64,000 nucleotides of DNA from Fibrobacter sp. UWB11 (lineage in GTDB: Bacteria > Fibrobacterota > Fibrobacteria > Fibrobacterales > Fibrobacteraceae): contig NZ_FSRT01000002.1 of assembly GCF_900143015.1 (NCBI RefSeq), positions 62,001-126,000 of the forward strand, given 5' to 3'. A model generated the notes under the pieces. That model worked only from the letters and a program-made list of their open reading frames with translations. It made no database searches and was not told the DNA's origin. How positions within the stretch are numbered: the first letter of the stretch is position 1; each line of letters opens with the position of its first letter. This document shows positions 1-10,813 of this stretch, piece by piece. The position numbers and the translations under genes are program-made.

Positions 1-179
1 TGCTGGTTAAAAACCTTTTTGTCATACCCATAAATTTCCGCCAAGTCGGAATCCAACATCACCTTGAGACCACGAATCGTGTAGATTCTGGATTTCAGGA
101 AATTTTCGTCTATCAGGGAGAAATCGTTTTTGCCGACTGCTTTTGATGCGGTTAATGCCGGTGCTTCTTGCTTGCTCAT
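1..179 (-). CDS. ORF6N-domain protein, N-terminal part (cut by window edge)
   Basis: The leftward frame starts at 179 and runs off the left edge (59 codons visible). After a short polar leader it reads IYTIRGLKVMLDSDLAEIYG, which matches the start of the ORF6N domain, a putative DNA-binding module common in phage and accessory-region proteins. A TTGACA / 16 bp / TATATT promoter lies just upstream on the same strand. The gene sits beyond the inverted hsdS half-gene, so it belongs to the accessory part of the restriction locus. Its C-terminus and exact role cannot be seen. Confidence 0.75.
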   Translation of the reverse strand, partial: MSKQEAPALTASKAVGKNDFSLIDENFLKSRIYTIRGLKVMLDSDLAEIYGYDKKVFNQ

Positions 180-227
180 ATACTACCTCACTCCGTTTAC
201 AACGCAAAAAAAACAGATTACTGCACA

Positions 228-255
228 AATATACACTATTTTGAAAATTTGTCAA
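228..255 (-). promoter_or_regulatory. Sigma-70-like promoter for the ORF6N gene
   Basis: On the minus strand TTGACA (255-250) and TATATT (233-228) are separated by 16 bp, about 50 bp upstream of the ATG at 179. It points away from the neighbouring hsdS fragment, which itself has no visible promoter. Pattern match only. Confidence 0.45.
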
Positions 256-292
256 GAGGTTTGGAGATTTTTATTGAAAAAAAATGTGAGGC

Positions 293-312
293 ATAACCCC
301 CATTATGAGAAG
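293..312 (+). repeat. Left arm of 20-bp inverted repeat in hsdS
   Basis: The 20 bases starting ATAACCCCC and ending GAGAAG recur exactly, in inverse orientation, at 1429-1448. In both copies they encode NPHYEK in the same frame, at the junction between the conserved spacer and the second target-recognition domain. Confidence 0.9.
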
Positions 313-882
313 TTGACCGATATTCCCTTTGAAATCCCTGATTCCTGGGAGTGGGTAAAGTTGGGGAATATATGTACAATTTCGTCTGCAAAGCGAGTTC
401 TAAAGGAAGATTGGAAAGAAACAGGAATACCCTTTTATCGTGCTAGAGAAATCGCTCAGTTAGCCAATGGTGAAATTGTAAAAGACGATTTGTTCATAAC
501 CAAAGAATTGTATGAATCACTGAAAGATTTATATGGTGTTCCTCAAACGGGTGATATATTGATGTCAGCAGTGGGGACTATCGGAAAAACATATATTGTG
601 AACAAAGACGATTGTTTTTATTACAAAGACGCAAGTGTTATTTGTTTAAAGAAAAAACATGCAGACATTTCATCAAAATATTTAAAAATGCTTTTTTCTA
701 GTAATTACTTGCAAAAACAAATGTTCGCCAATTCCAACGGAACAACGGTGGATACGATAACAATATCTGTTGCGCAAGGATATACAATTCCTTTCCCGCC
801 GTTGGCAGAGCAGAAAAGAATCGTGGATAAGATTGATGAAATCTTTAAGTCGTTAGACGAGATTTCTCTCCATTTGGTCTAG
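293..882 (+). pseudogene. Silent hsdS half-gene (alternative second target-recognition domain)
   Basis: The frame is open from 130, but similarity to HsdS begins only at about 290 (RHNPHYEK, then PFEIPDSWEWVKLG) and runs through one whole target-recognition domain to the C-terminal motif PPLAEQKRIVDKIDEIFKSL. It is therefore the second half of a specificity subunit, facing the intact hsdS tail to tail and overlapping it by 30 bp (853-882). No N-terminal half, ribosome site or promoter is visible. Its first bases are one arm of a 20-bp inverted repeat shared with the intact gene in the same reading frame. I infer a silent cassette that becomes expressed after inversion, rather than a decayed gene: the frame is intact across the whole domain. 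Confidence 0.8.
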
Positions 883-2280
883 TGTAGAAAACAACTCTTC
901 AATCTTTGCGACAATCCGAGATTGCTCATTAAGTGGTGGTAATGGAATTTGACACCGTTGAATTATTTCAAGAGTGAGGTTTGGAATAGATGTAACTTTT
1001 GTTTGGTTTAATAACAACTCTTGTATAAAAGACGAATTAAGAGCGTATACCACATATTTTAAGAAATCATCTTTTTTTAAATAAAGACGGACAATGGAAA
1101 TGGCTTGGTTTGTATTAAGTGGCAAATCTGATTTATGAACGATAGCTGTTCGTCCTAACGAACCTGCAATTGTAATAAGTATATCCCCTTCTTTAATAAT
1201 AGATCGCGCGAGAAAACCTTGATGGGTTGCGGAATCTATAAATTTCATATTCGAGGAATTAATTTTTAGCATTCCAGGAATGTTTTCTGCGCGAATAAAA
1301 CCGACACCGTTGTCTATATAAGCGACATTTCCCCCGCGTGGAGTTGTTCCTTTTGTAATTAAAGAAGAAAGACTACCCAAAGCAACCCAATACCAATTTT
1401 CGGGTATTTCGAAAGGTTCGTCCTCTATCTTCTCATAATGGGGGTTATCACGTGTTATTCGTTCTAGCAAAACGCTGGCGGGTTCGTCGGATTTGTTTTG
1501 TGGAACGAGTTTTCCGTGGATGGCGAGGTCAAGGATTTTTTGGCGGGTTTGCTTGATATGGGTTTTGAGGAGTTCCTTGTTCTTTTCGATGGCATCGATT
1601 TCGGCGAAGGCTTCTTCAATTTTTGCGACAATACGTTGTTGTTCCGCTAAGGGCGGGAGTGGCACAGTCAAGTCTAAAACAACACTTCGAGCAATGCCAG
1701 GAACAAGTCCATTACCCTGAAATTTTAGGCGCTCATATTGCGAACCAAGAAAATTATACACATAAGCATTCAATGTTTTATCACTTATTCTAATCGCCAT
1801 AATTTGTCTGGCAATATGTGCTTTTTCAAAATCAGCGTAAACATAATTACCATAACCAGATCCTTTACACACAAGCAAGATATCACCTTTTTGCGCAATT
1901 ACCGAAGGATATTCAGTCCATCTATTCAATATCACATGATTATTAACAAAATTACTCGCTCCAGTAATATAAGGCAATCCTTTTTTTTCTGCATTGTATT
2001 TTTCTGGAGGAAAATCCTGTCCAGAAATTAATTCGCAAACATCACCCAGTCTCACCCATTCCCAATTCTCGGGAATTTCAAAGGGGGCTTCGCTTTTGTC
2101 GAGAGGGATAATTTGCTTGAGATCCTTCGACTTCGCGCCCTTGGCGCTCCGCTCAGGATGACATGCAGAGGAAATTTCTTTCAACAGGTCGGCGGTATTG
2201 CCGTCACTTTTGAGTTGTTGCGTGAGCTTTCCGCGAATGGCGAGGTCAAGGATTTTTTGCTTCAGGAGTTTCGTGTTCAT
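853..2280 (-). CDS. hsdS: Type I restriction-modification specificity subunit HsdS
   Basis: HsdS recognises the two half-sites of the target DNA in the HsdR2M2S complex. The 475-residue product has the usual two-fold plan: a conserved helix (MNTKLLKQKILDLAIRGKL), a first target-recognition domain, a central repeat (KQTRQKILDLAIHGKLVPQ), a second domain, and a terminal PPLNEQSRIVAKIEEL helix. The ATG at 2280 is chosen because the family N-terminus starts there; an upstream ATG at 2343 would overlap the Abi gene. The linker before the first domain contains CHPERSAKGAKSKDL, which is a translated copy of dispersed repeat family B (2121-2162). The second domain lies in the invertible segment. Confidence 0.93.
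   Translation of the reverse strand: MNTKLLKQKILDLAIRGKLTQQLKSDGNTADLLKEISSACHPERSAKGAKSKDLKQIIPLDKSEAPFEIPENWEWVRLGDVCELISGQDFPPEKYNAEKKGLPYITGASNFVNNHVILNRWTEYPSVIAQKGDILLVCKGSGYGNYVYADFEKAHIARQIMAIRISDKTLNAYVYNFLGSQYERLKFQGNGLVPGIARSVVLDLTVPLPPLAEQQRIVAKIEEAFAEIDAIEKNKELLKTHIKQTRQKILDLAIHGKLVPQNKSDEPASVLLERITRDNPHYEKIEDEPFEIPENWYWVALGSLSSLITKGTTPRGGNVAYIDNGVGFIRAENIPGMLKINSSNMKFIDSATHQGFLARSIIKEGDILITIAGSLGRTAIVHKSDLPLNTNQAISIVRLYLKKDDFLKYVVYALNSSFIQELLLNQTKVTSIPNLTLEIIQRCQIPLPPLNEQSRIVAKIEELFSTLDQMERNLV
1429..1448 (-). repeat. Right arm of 20-bp inverted repeat in hsdS
   Basis: Exact inverse complement of 293-312, lying inside the intact hsdS where its second target-recognition domain begins. 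The pair bounds a 1,156-bp segment whose inversion would exchange the two domains without breaking the frame. Confidence 0.9.
2121..2162 (-). repeat. Dispersed repeat family B inside hsdS
   Basis: The palindromic element GATCCTTCGACTTCG...GCTCAGGATGACA, also found between genes at 24824-24865 and 39727-39767, lies in frame within hsdS and encodes a polar, probably flexible linker of about 14 residues. Confidence 0.85.
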
Positions 2281-2305
2281 TCTTATTCTTGATAATAACA
2301 ATAAA

Positions 2306-3196
2306 TCAACATTTCCATAAATTGTGAGTTTTCCAATCGGCAAGAAAACCTATGCATTCAAACGGCAAATCCGAATATTCAGCCATCAGCGTTTCTATGC
2401 GTGTTCGCCATTCTGTTTTCGGAGCGCACTTCTTTAGCATCTGGCTCAATATCATCAAAACAACAAATGGCTTGTCGTTTGAAATTTTCGCCCATTCCGG
2501 ATGCTTTTTCACTGTTGGAATTTGCGGGCGAATGCCAAGACGACGATTCCATAATCTAGCATGGTGCGCACAGATATTACGAACGTGATTCAAGGTCAAC
2601 AACCAAGATTCCATAATAACAACGGGCACTCCAAATTCAGATGCAATTTCCTGTTGTATTGGGCGATGCATTTTACGATATATCGTCAAGATGTTCCCAA
2701 ATGTCAGCAACTCAGCGACCATCCAAAAAGGCAAATTTGGTTCGTCGTACTTATCCAAATAATGGGTAACAAACTGCTCTTTACTTTTGATATGCCGATT
2801 TACCTCCGCATCAATTGTCGCCATCAATTTCTGAAAATCAGCATCACAAAAGTTATTGTAATTGGCCTTATCCAAATAACCGAAGGGACCGTACTTTTGC
2901 GTAAAGACGGTTACCACTTTTGCCTTGAGCGCCGTTTCAACACGTTCCAGTGCGTCCATAATCAGACATCTCAAACGACGGTCAAAACGATAACGGCGAT
3001 AAATCTGATCCAACGACGTTCCTGGCTTTAGACAATCAGAATTATCTTGCTTGAACGGGAACAAGTAAGCACTAAAATGATAATAACTGATATTGGATAA
3101 AATATCAACTAAAGACGCCTTCTCTGCAACAAGCCCCCTTTCTATTAATCTATCGGCTTGCTGTTCATAAGATAATGACGGCTTTAAGTACTTCAT
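2306..3196 (-). CDS. Abi_2 family (AbiD/AbiF-like) protein
   Basis: The 296-residue product matches the Abi_2 family (abortive infection AbiD/AbiF-like): an N-terminal YLKPSLSYEQQADRLIERGL segment, an ISYYHFSAYLFPF motif near residue 36 and the hallmark RNICAHHARLWNR near residue 206, a HEPN-like RxxxH nuclease motif. Family members stop phage growth at the cost of the infected cell. It lies between hsdM and hsdS and has its own AGAGGTG ribosome site directly before the ATG at 3196. A hairpin with a T-run separates it from hsdM, so its expression may be reduced relative to hsdRM. The family assignment is firm; the anti-phage role here is inferred from family and neighbours. Confidence 0.9.
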   Translation of the reverse strand: MKYLKPSLSYEQQADRLIERGLVAEKASLVDILSNISYYHFSAYLFPFKQDNSDCLKPGTSLDQIYRRYRFDRRLRCLIMDALERVETALKAKVVTVFTQKYGPFGYLDKANYNNFCDADFQKLMATIDAEVNRHIKSKEQFVTHYLDKYDEPNLPFWMVAELLTFGNILTIYRKMHRPIQQEIASEFGVPVVIMESWLLTLNHVRNICAHHARLWNRRLGIRPQIPTVKKHPEWAKISNDKPFVVLMILSQMLKKCAPKTEWRTRIETLMAEYSDLPFECIGFLADWKTHNLWKC

Positions 3197-3210
3197 TTCA
3201 CCTCTGGATA

Positions 3211-3256
3211 CAAAAACACCCCGGACATTTGAGCATTGTTAAGAGGCTTCCGGGGT
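3211..3256 (-). terminator. Hairpin between hsdM and the Abi gene
   Basis: On the minus strand ACCCCGGA and TCCGGGGT (3256-3249 and 3225-3218) form a perfect 8-bp stem with a 23-nt loop, followed by GTTTTTG. It lies inside the operon, so it may partly terminate transcription and lower expression of abi and hsdS. Confidence 0.5.
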
Positions 3257-3311
3257 TCGCTGTTAAAAATATACTCATTTTCTCAAGAAATGTCAAGAAA
3301 CATCAAAAGAA

Positions 3312-7605
<4,294 letters not shown>

Positions 7606-7650
7606 GAATTTCTAAACCCTAAAATAACTTATTTTCTAAAAATAGGAGAA

Positions 7651-7672
7651 GCCCGCCTACGCGGGCATGACA
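7651..7672. repeat. Dispersed repeat family C, degenerate
   Basis: GCCCGCCTACGCGGGC followed by ATGACA forms a short hairpin of the family C type. It lies in the 146-bp gap between the FISUMP gene and hsdR. Confidence 0.6.
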
Positions 7673-7751
7673 AAAAAGCGAGGATGACATTAAAAAACAG
7701 ATCCCCGCCTAACGACGAGGATTATGCAAGATAGAATCTGAAGCTATCCGC

Positions 7752-8339
7752 TTACTGCACACATCTCACCGAGAACCCGAACGTTTTCGGTTTCATCATG
7801 TAGCTAAAACCCATGGACTTTGAGGAAAGATACCACACCGATGCATCGTTCCCTTCTACGTTTGCACTCCAGAAGAACGCGAACTTGTTTTCATTGCCGT
7901 ATGTTCCGTCATCGAACATGTTGCCCGCCGGCATGGCGCTAAACTTGAACGTATCGTTTCCGTTCGTCTCGCCGGACCAACCGTAATTTGCCTTGATCAA
8001 ATAACCGGCATTGAAATCGCCGCCAGCGGCTTTCCACAAGCTTTCAAAGTCTTCGTTTGTAGGCAAGCGAAACCCGGCTGGGCACGCAGACTTTGCCGCA
8101 TTCCATGTGTAGAGGCGACCGTAGACCATGCAATTATCTTCGTCTTCGCGATAGCAAGTACTGCCCGGAGTTTTAAAGTTTAAGTTATCCGCCATCCAAG
8201 TGCGATCGGCAATTTTGACAAGGCGGTACTTTTGTTTATCACGCGGGTCTTTGAGTTCCTGCTTTTTTGCTTTGGGGGCAGCAAAAGATGCGTTGGACGC
8301 AACGAGAGCTATTACAAGAGCAGATGATAGATAGTTCAT
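7752..8339 (-). CDS. FISUMP-domain exported protein
   Basis: The 195-residue product starts with a signal peptide (cleavage expected near ASFA/AP, residue 20) and then carries one FISUMP domain (Fibrobacter succinogenes major paralogous domain, TIGR02145). The visible hallmarks are TWMADNLNF, YGRLYTWNAAKSACPAGFRLP, a FFWSA block and the final SVRCVQ. The family is expanded in Fibrobacter and its function is unknown; the fold is thought to resemble C-type lectin or sulfatase-modifying-like domains. Paired cysteines suggest disulfides outside the cytoplasm. It lies alone between repeat elements, and no clear Shine-Dalgarno precedes its ATG. Confidence 0.9.
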   Translation of the reverse strand: MNYLSSALVIALVASNASFAAPKAKKQELKDPRDKQKYRLVKIADRTWMADNLNFKTPGSTCYREDEDNCMVYGRLYTWNAAKSACPAGFRLPTNEDFESLWKAAGGDFNAGYLIKANYGWSGETNGNDTFKFSAMPAGNMFDDGTYGNENKFAFFWSANVEGNDASVWYLSSKSMGFSYMMKPKTFGFSVRCVQ

Positions 8340-8359
8340 TGTGAAATTTTGATTGTATA

Positions 8360-8386
8360 GATTGCTTCGCTACGCTCGCAATGACG
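8360..8386. repeat. Dispersed repeat family A
   Basis: GATTGCTTCGCTACGCTCG followed by CAATGACG is the inverse of the family A element seen at 30132-30165. It lies just upstream of the FISUMP gene. Confidence 0.8.
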
Positions 8387-8396
8387 TTATGAGAGA

Positions 8397-8438
8397 TGCC
8401 CGCCTGTCATCCCGGACTTGTTCCGGGACGGGCATGAC
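8397..8438. repeat. Dispersed repeat family C with nested hairpin
   Basis: TGCCCG and CGGGCA enclose a second palindrome, CCCGGA...TCCGGG. It follows the stop codon of the flavodoxin gene and could also help to end its transcript. Confidence 0.7.
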
Positions 8439-8442
8439 TAAT

Positions 8443-9339
8443 TTACTTTTCTACGCCGATGAGTTGAGTTTCGCCACGGCCTGGAAGCGGCTTGAAGATT
8501 TTCACATTCGCCTGTTCCGCAGGGCCACCGAAAGCCTTCATTTCGCAAACAAAGATGTAGTTCATGCCAGCAACCACTTGCGAAGAAACGCTGAGCGGTT
8601 TCAAATTCAAATACGCATAATCCTTCGTGCCTTCGGCAAATGCGGCAGAATCTTCTGCCGTAAGCGGACGCTGTTCCGAGAATCCGCCCATGAGCATTTC
8701 TTCGGTCTTGCCCGTTTCAAGATTTGCAAAGAACGCCGCAACTTCGGCCTTAGCAGTTTCGACACCGCCTTCGGCATTGATTCGCTTGTTAGAAATTCCA
8801 TAAGCGAGTGTCACGTTAGCATTCGGTTCAAGCGTTTTGAGTTCGTTTGCACTTGCCTTGCGACCGCCGCTACCATAAGTGCAGAAGGGCACCACGACCT
8901 TTCCGCTCAAATCGTTCGCTTCGAGGAACGTGTAAATCGGAGTCGTAAATGTCCCGAACATAATCGGATAACCGAGGAACACGGTATCGTACTTGTCAAC
9001 GTCGAGTTTCGCATTTACGAGAGCGGGCCACTGCTTGCTTTCGCGTTCGGCACGGACTTCGGCAATCGTGCTATCGTAAGTCGAAGGGAACGGCTTTACA
9101 AGCTGGAGTTCAAATTCATCGGCATTGCGGGCTTCCTTGAAAATCTGTGCCAGCTTTTTGGTGGCACCCGTCTGCGAGAAATAAACCACGACGGACTTGG
9201 ACTGTTGCGGAGCGCTTTCCGCAACTAGCGCAGGCTGGGTTTTGGACTGTGCAACTTCTTGCTTGTTGCAAGCGGAGAACATCGCCGATGCGGCAAATAC
9301 CGCCGACATAGCGAGAACAAATTTCAAGGAACGGGACAT
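8443..9339 (-). CDS. Lipoprotein with flavodoxin domain and cystatin-like C-terminus
   Basis: The ATG at 9339 is chosen because GGAGGTG precedes it; an ATG 12 bases further out would bury that site. The product has a lipoprotein signal ending near FSAC (about residue 24). A flavodoxin-like domain follows, with VVVYFSQTGATKKLAQIF as the FMN-phosphate loop and DTVFLGYPIMFGTFTTPIYTFL. The last 80 residues contain SSQVVAGMNYIFVCEMKA, whose QVVAG matches the QxVxG loop of cystatins. A flavodoxin tethered to an envelope membrane is unusual, because FMN and reductants are mostly cytoplasmic. Redox or flavin-binding function is inferred from the fold; the cystatin likeness rests on a short motif. Confidence 0.82.
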   Translation of the reverse strand: MSRSLKFVLAMSAVFAASAMFSACNKQEVAQSKTQPALVAESAPQQSKSVVVYFSQTGATKKLAQIFKEARNADEFELQLVKPFPSTYDSTIAEVRAERESKQWPALVNAKLDVDKYDTVFLGYPIMFGTFTTPIYTFLEANDLSGKVVVPFCTYGSGGRKASANELKTLEPNANVTLAYGISNKRINAEGGVETAKAEVAAFFANLETGKTEEMLMGGFSEQRPLTAEDSAAFAEGTKDYAYLNLKPLSVSSQVVAGMNYIFVCEMKAFGGPAEQANVKIFKPLPGRGETQLIGVEK

Positions 9340-9402
9340 AATCACCTCCAAATTAAACTTTTTTCAATGAAAAGATATTTATTTTTAAAATGAAGGAGTC
9401 CC

Positions 9403-9924
9403 ATGGAATTTATAATCGTCCTATTTTTCATTTTTGCACTGTTCGTATTTATTTTCGGATGGGCAATAACAAAAAAAGAGCGGCAAGCATCCGAGCTACC
9501 GCAAAATAAAGACTTATTTACTCAAGCCAGCAAAGCCGCAAAAAGATTCAAAATAGCCACAATCGTATCTTCATCCCTCCCCTTATTATTGCTCATTCCA
9601 TTCCTCTTCGATGAACCAACACACTCCACCGGGGATGACCTTCTTATATTTTTCATTTTTTTATCTATAATCATACTCTTTTTGTCAGGGACCTGCATTC
9701 TCAGCTACAATTACCTTTTCTTCACATCTAGCGATACAAAGGCATTCTATATTCTGCTGACTCCATTTATCCCCATTTTTGCCATAGGTTCTTTTATAAT
9801 ACTTGTGGGCGGCGGATTTCTCGGAGTTGTTCTGATGCTGCCATACGTTATTATTTTGGCTGTAATGGCGAAAATTTTGTACTTTAAAAGGCAAAAATTC
9901 AACGCAAAACAGAGCGAGAGTTAA
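9403..9924 (+). CDS. Small integral membrane protein of unknown function
   Basis: I do not recognise this 173-residue protein. It has about four hydrophobic segments: residues 1-23 with FIFGWAITKKER as the exit, 50-68, 78-107 and 120-160. A basic tail (KRQKFNAKQSES) follows. AAGGAG lies upstream of the ATG. It stands alone on the plus strand, and its 3' end overlaps the stop of the convergent lipoprotein gene by four bases. Confidence 0.75.
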   Translation: MEFIIVLFFIFALFVFIFGWAITKKERQASELPQNKDLFTQASKAAKRFKIATIVSSSLPLLLLIPFLFDEPTHSTGDDLLIFFIFLSIIILFLSGTCILSYNYLFFTSSDTKAFYILLTPFIPIFAIGSFIILVGGGFLGVVLMLPYVIILAVMAKILYFKRQKFNAKQSES

Positions 9925-10802
9925 TCCCCAAAAATATCATATTCGCAAATGTGGTAAGTATCTTCGAAACTGGTAAAAGTTCCGTCTTTTTTAGCATGGC
10001 GGCAGACTACCGGAAGCGAGCGTTCTCTATTAACGCATCCATTATGGACAAGAGTTTTTCCGTCAGCTTCATAGACGTTCATACAATCGACATCTTGGCA
10101 AGGGCGACCGCCCATGCCCATCGTAGAATAACCGTAATCAAAAACTTTGCCTTTGTATGTAAACCTGATTGAATAAGTTCCATGCGATCCGCCACCGTAG
10201 TATTTCACATCCGTAATTTCTTGTTTGGAACCGTTGACAAAAAATTCCGCCTTATAAACATCATATACAGGGGTTAGCTCGCTTCCGATGCATTTTGCCG
10301 GATTACTCTGCACATACACAAAGCCTTCTTCGCCATCATACTTAAAGCTACAAATGAGATCTTTTTCTTCAACATATCTTTTAAACACCGTATATGCAGT
10401 GCTGTCCATACAGAAAAGAGCTTCCTGATTTGGAACGCGGGTATCGAAAAGTTTCGTCGGGTCCGCGAGCGTTTCGCTGCTGGACGACACGGCAACAGTC
10501 GCAGAAGACGAGGACACTGCAAGAATCGCAGAACTAGAAGGGGTAGCAACGCTTGATGAACTGCTCACGTCATTGCGAGAGTTCGAAGAGCTCGAAGCAA
10601 TCCAAGAGGAACTGGAAGATTCCGGGTCAGGCACGGAATGACGGGAGGAACTGGAAAGGAGATTCCCGCTCGAGGCGGGAATGACAACCAATGAGGAACT
10701 TGTTAAATTTTCAGATTCCACATTAAATATACTATCGGAATTTTCATCAGAGCAAGCAATAAAAAGCAATGAGCAAATTGGCAATATTTTATACAAATTC
10801 AT
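9921..10802 (-). CDS. Ser-rich-linker lipoprotein, paralog 1
   Basis: The 293-residue lipoprotein has a signal ending in LLFIAC (Cys17), a Ser-rich linker to about residue 115, and a C-terminal domain of about 175 residues that is shared with the genes at 13079 and 13973. Common blocks are TRVP, CSFKYDGEEGFVYVQS, FTYKGKVFDYGYS, GRPCQDVDCMNVYEADGKT and LPVVCR. Conserved cysteines suggest disulfides. I know no function for the domain. The linker contains in-frame copies of repeat families A (10568-10603) and C (10619-10645 and 10661-10686), read as WIASSSS...SRNDV, RHSVPDPESS and VVIPASSGNLL. It is probably exposed on the cell surface. Confidence 0.85.
   Translation of the reverse strand: MNLYKILPICSLLFIACSDENSDSIFNVESENLTSSSLVVIPASSGNLLSSSSRHSVPDPESSSSSWIASSSSNSRNDVSSSSSVATPSSSAILAVSSSSATVAVSSSSETLADPTKLFDTRVPNQEALFCMDSTAYTVFKRYVEEKDLICSFKYDGEEGFVYVQSNPAKCIGSELTPVYDVYKAEFFVNGSKQEITDVKYYGGGSHGTYSIRFTYKGKVFDYGYSTMGMGGRPCQDVDCMNVYEADGKTLVHNGCVNRERSLPVVCRHAKKDGTFTSFEDTYHICEYDIFGD
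10568..10603. repeat. Repeat family A arms inside lipoprotein linker
   Basis: CGTCATTGCGAG and CTCGAAGCAATCC match the ends of the intergenic family A element (compare 30132-30165), while the middle is Ser codons. It is translated on the minus strand as WIASSSSNSRNDV. Confidence 0.75.
10619..10645. repeat. Repeat family C-like element inside lipoprotein linker
   Basis: ATTCCGGGTCAGGCACGG then AATGACGGG resembles the intergenic element at 28417-28440. It is translated as RHSVPDPESS. Confidence 0.6.
10661..10686. repeat. Repeat family C inside lipoprotein linker
   Basis: GATTCCCGCTCGAGGCGGG then AATGACA is nearly the same as the intergenic copies at 23107-23132 and 24449-24473. On the minus strand it encodes VVIPASSGNLL, a non-Ser interruption of the linker. 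Confidence 0.85.
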
Positions 10803-10813
10803 GTCTACACCTC

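Larger units (their letters stand above)
293..1448. other. Predicted invertible segment switching HsdS specificity
   Basis: The segment holds two different second-domain modules of HsdS facing each other and is bounded by the perfect 20-bp inverted repeat. Inversion would fuse the first half of hsdS (2280 to 1448) to the alternative module, giving a second DNA specificity. Comparable hsdS inversion systems are known in Bacteroidetes, Mycoplasma and streptococci, usually with a tyrosine recombinase nearby. None is visible in this window, so the recombinase must lie elsewhere or homologous recombination is used. The switch is inferred from sequence structure only. Confidence 0.72.

Noticed and set aside
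130-292. Coding sequence upstream of the hsdS half-gene
   Set aside because: The frame is open, but the sequence is the ORF6N gene's start and promoter on the other strand and has no HsdS similarity.
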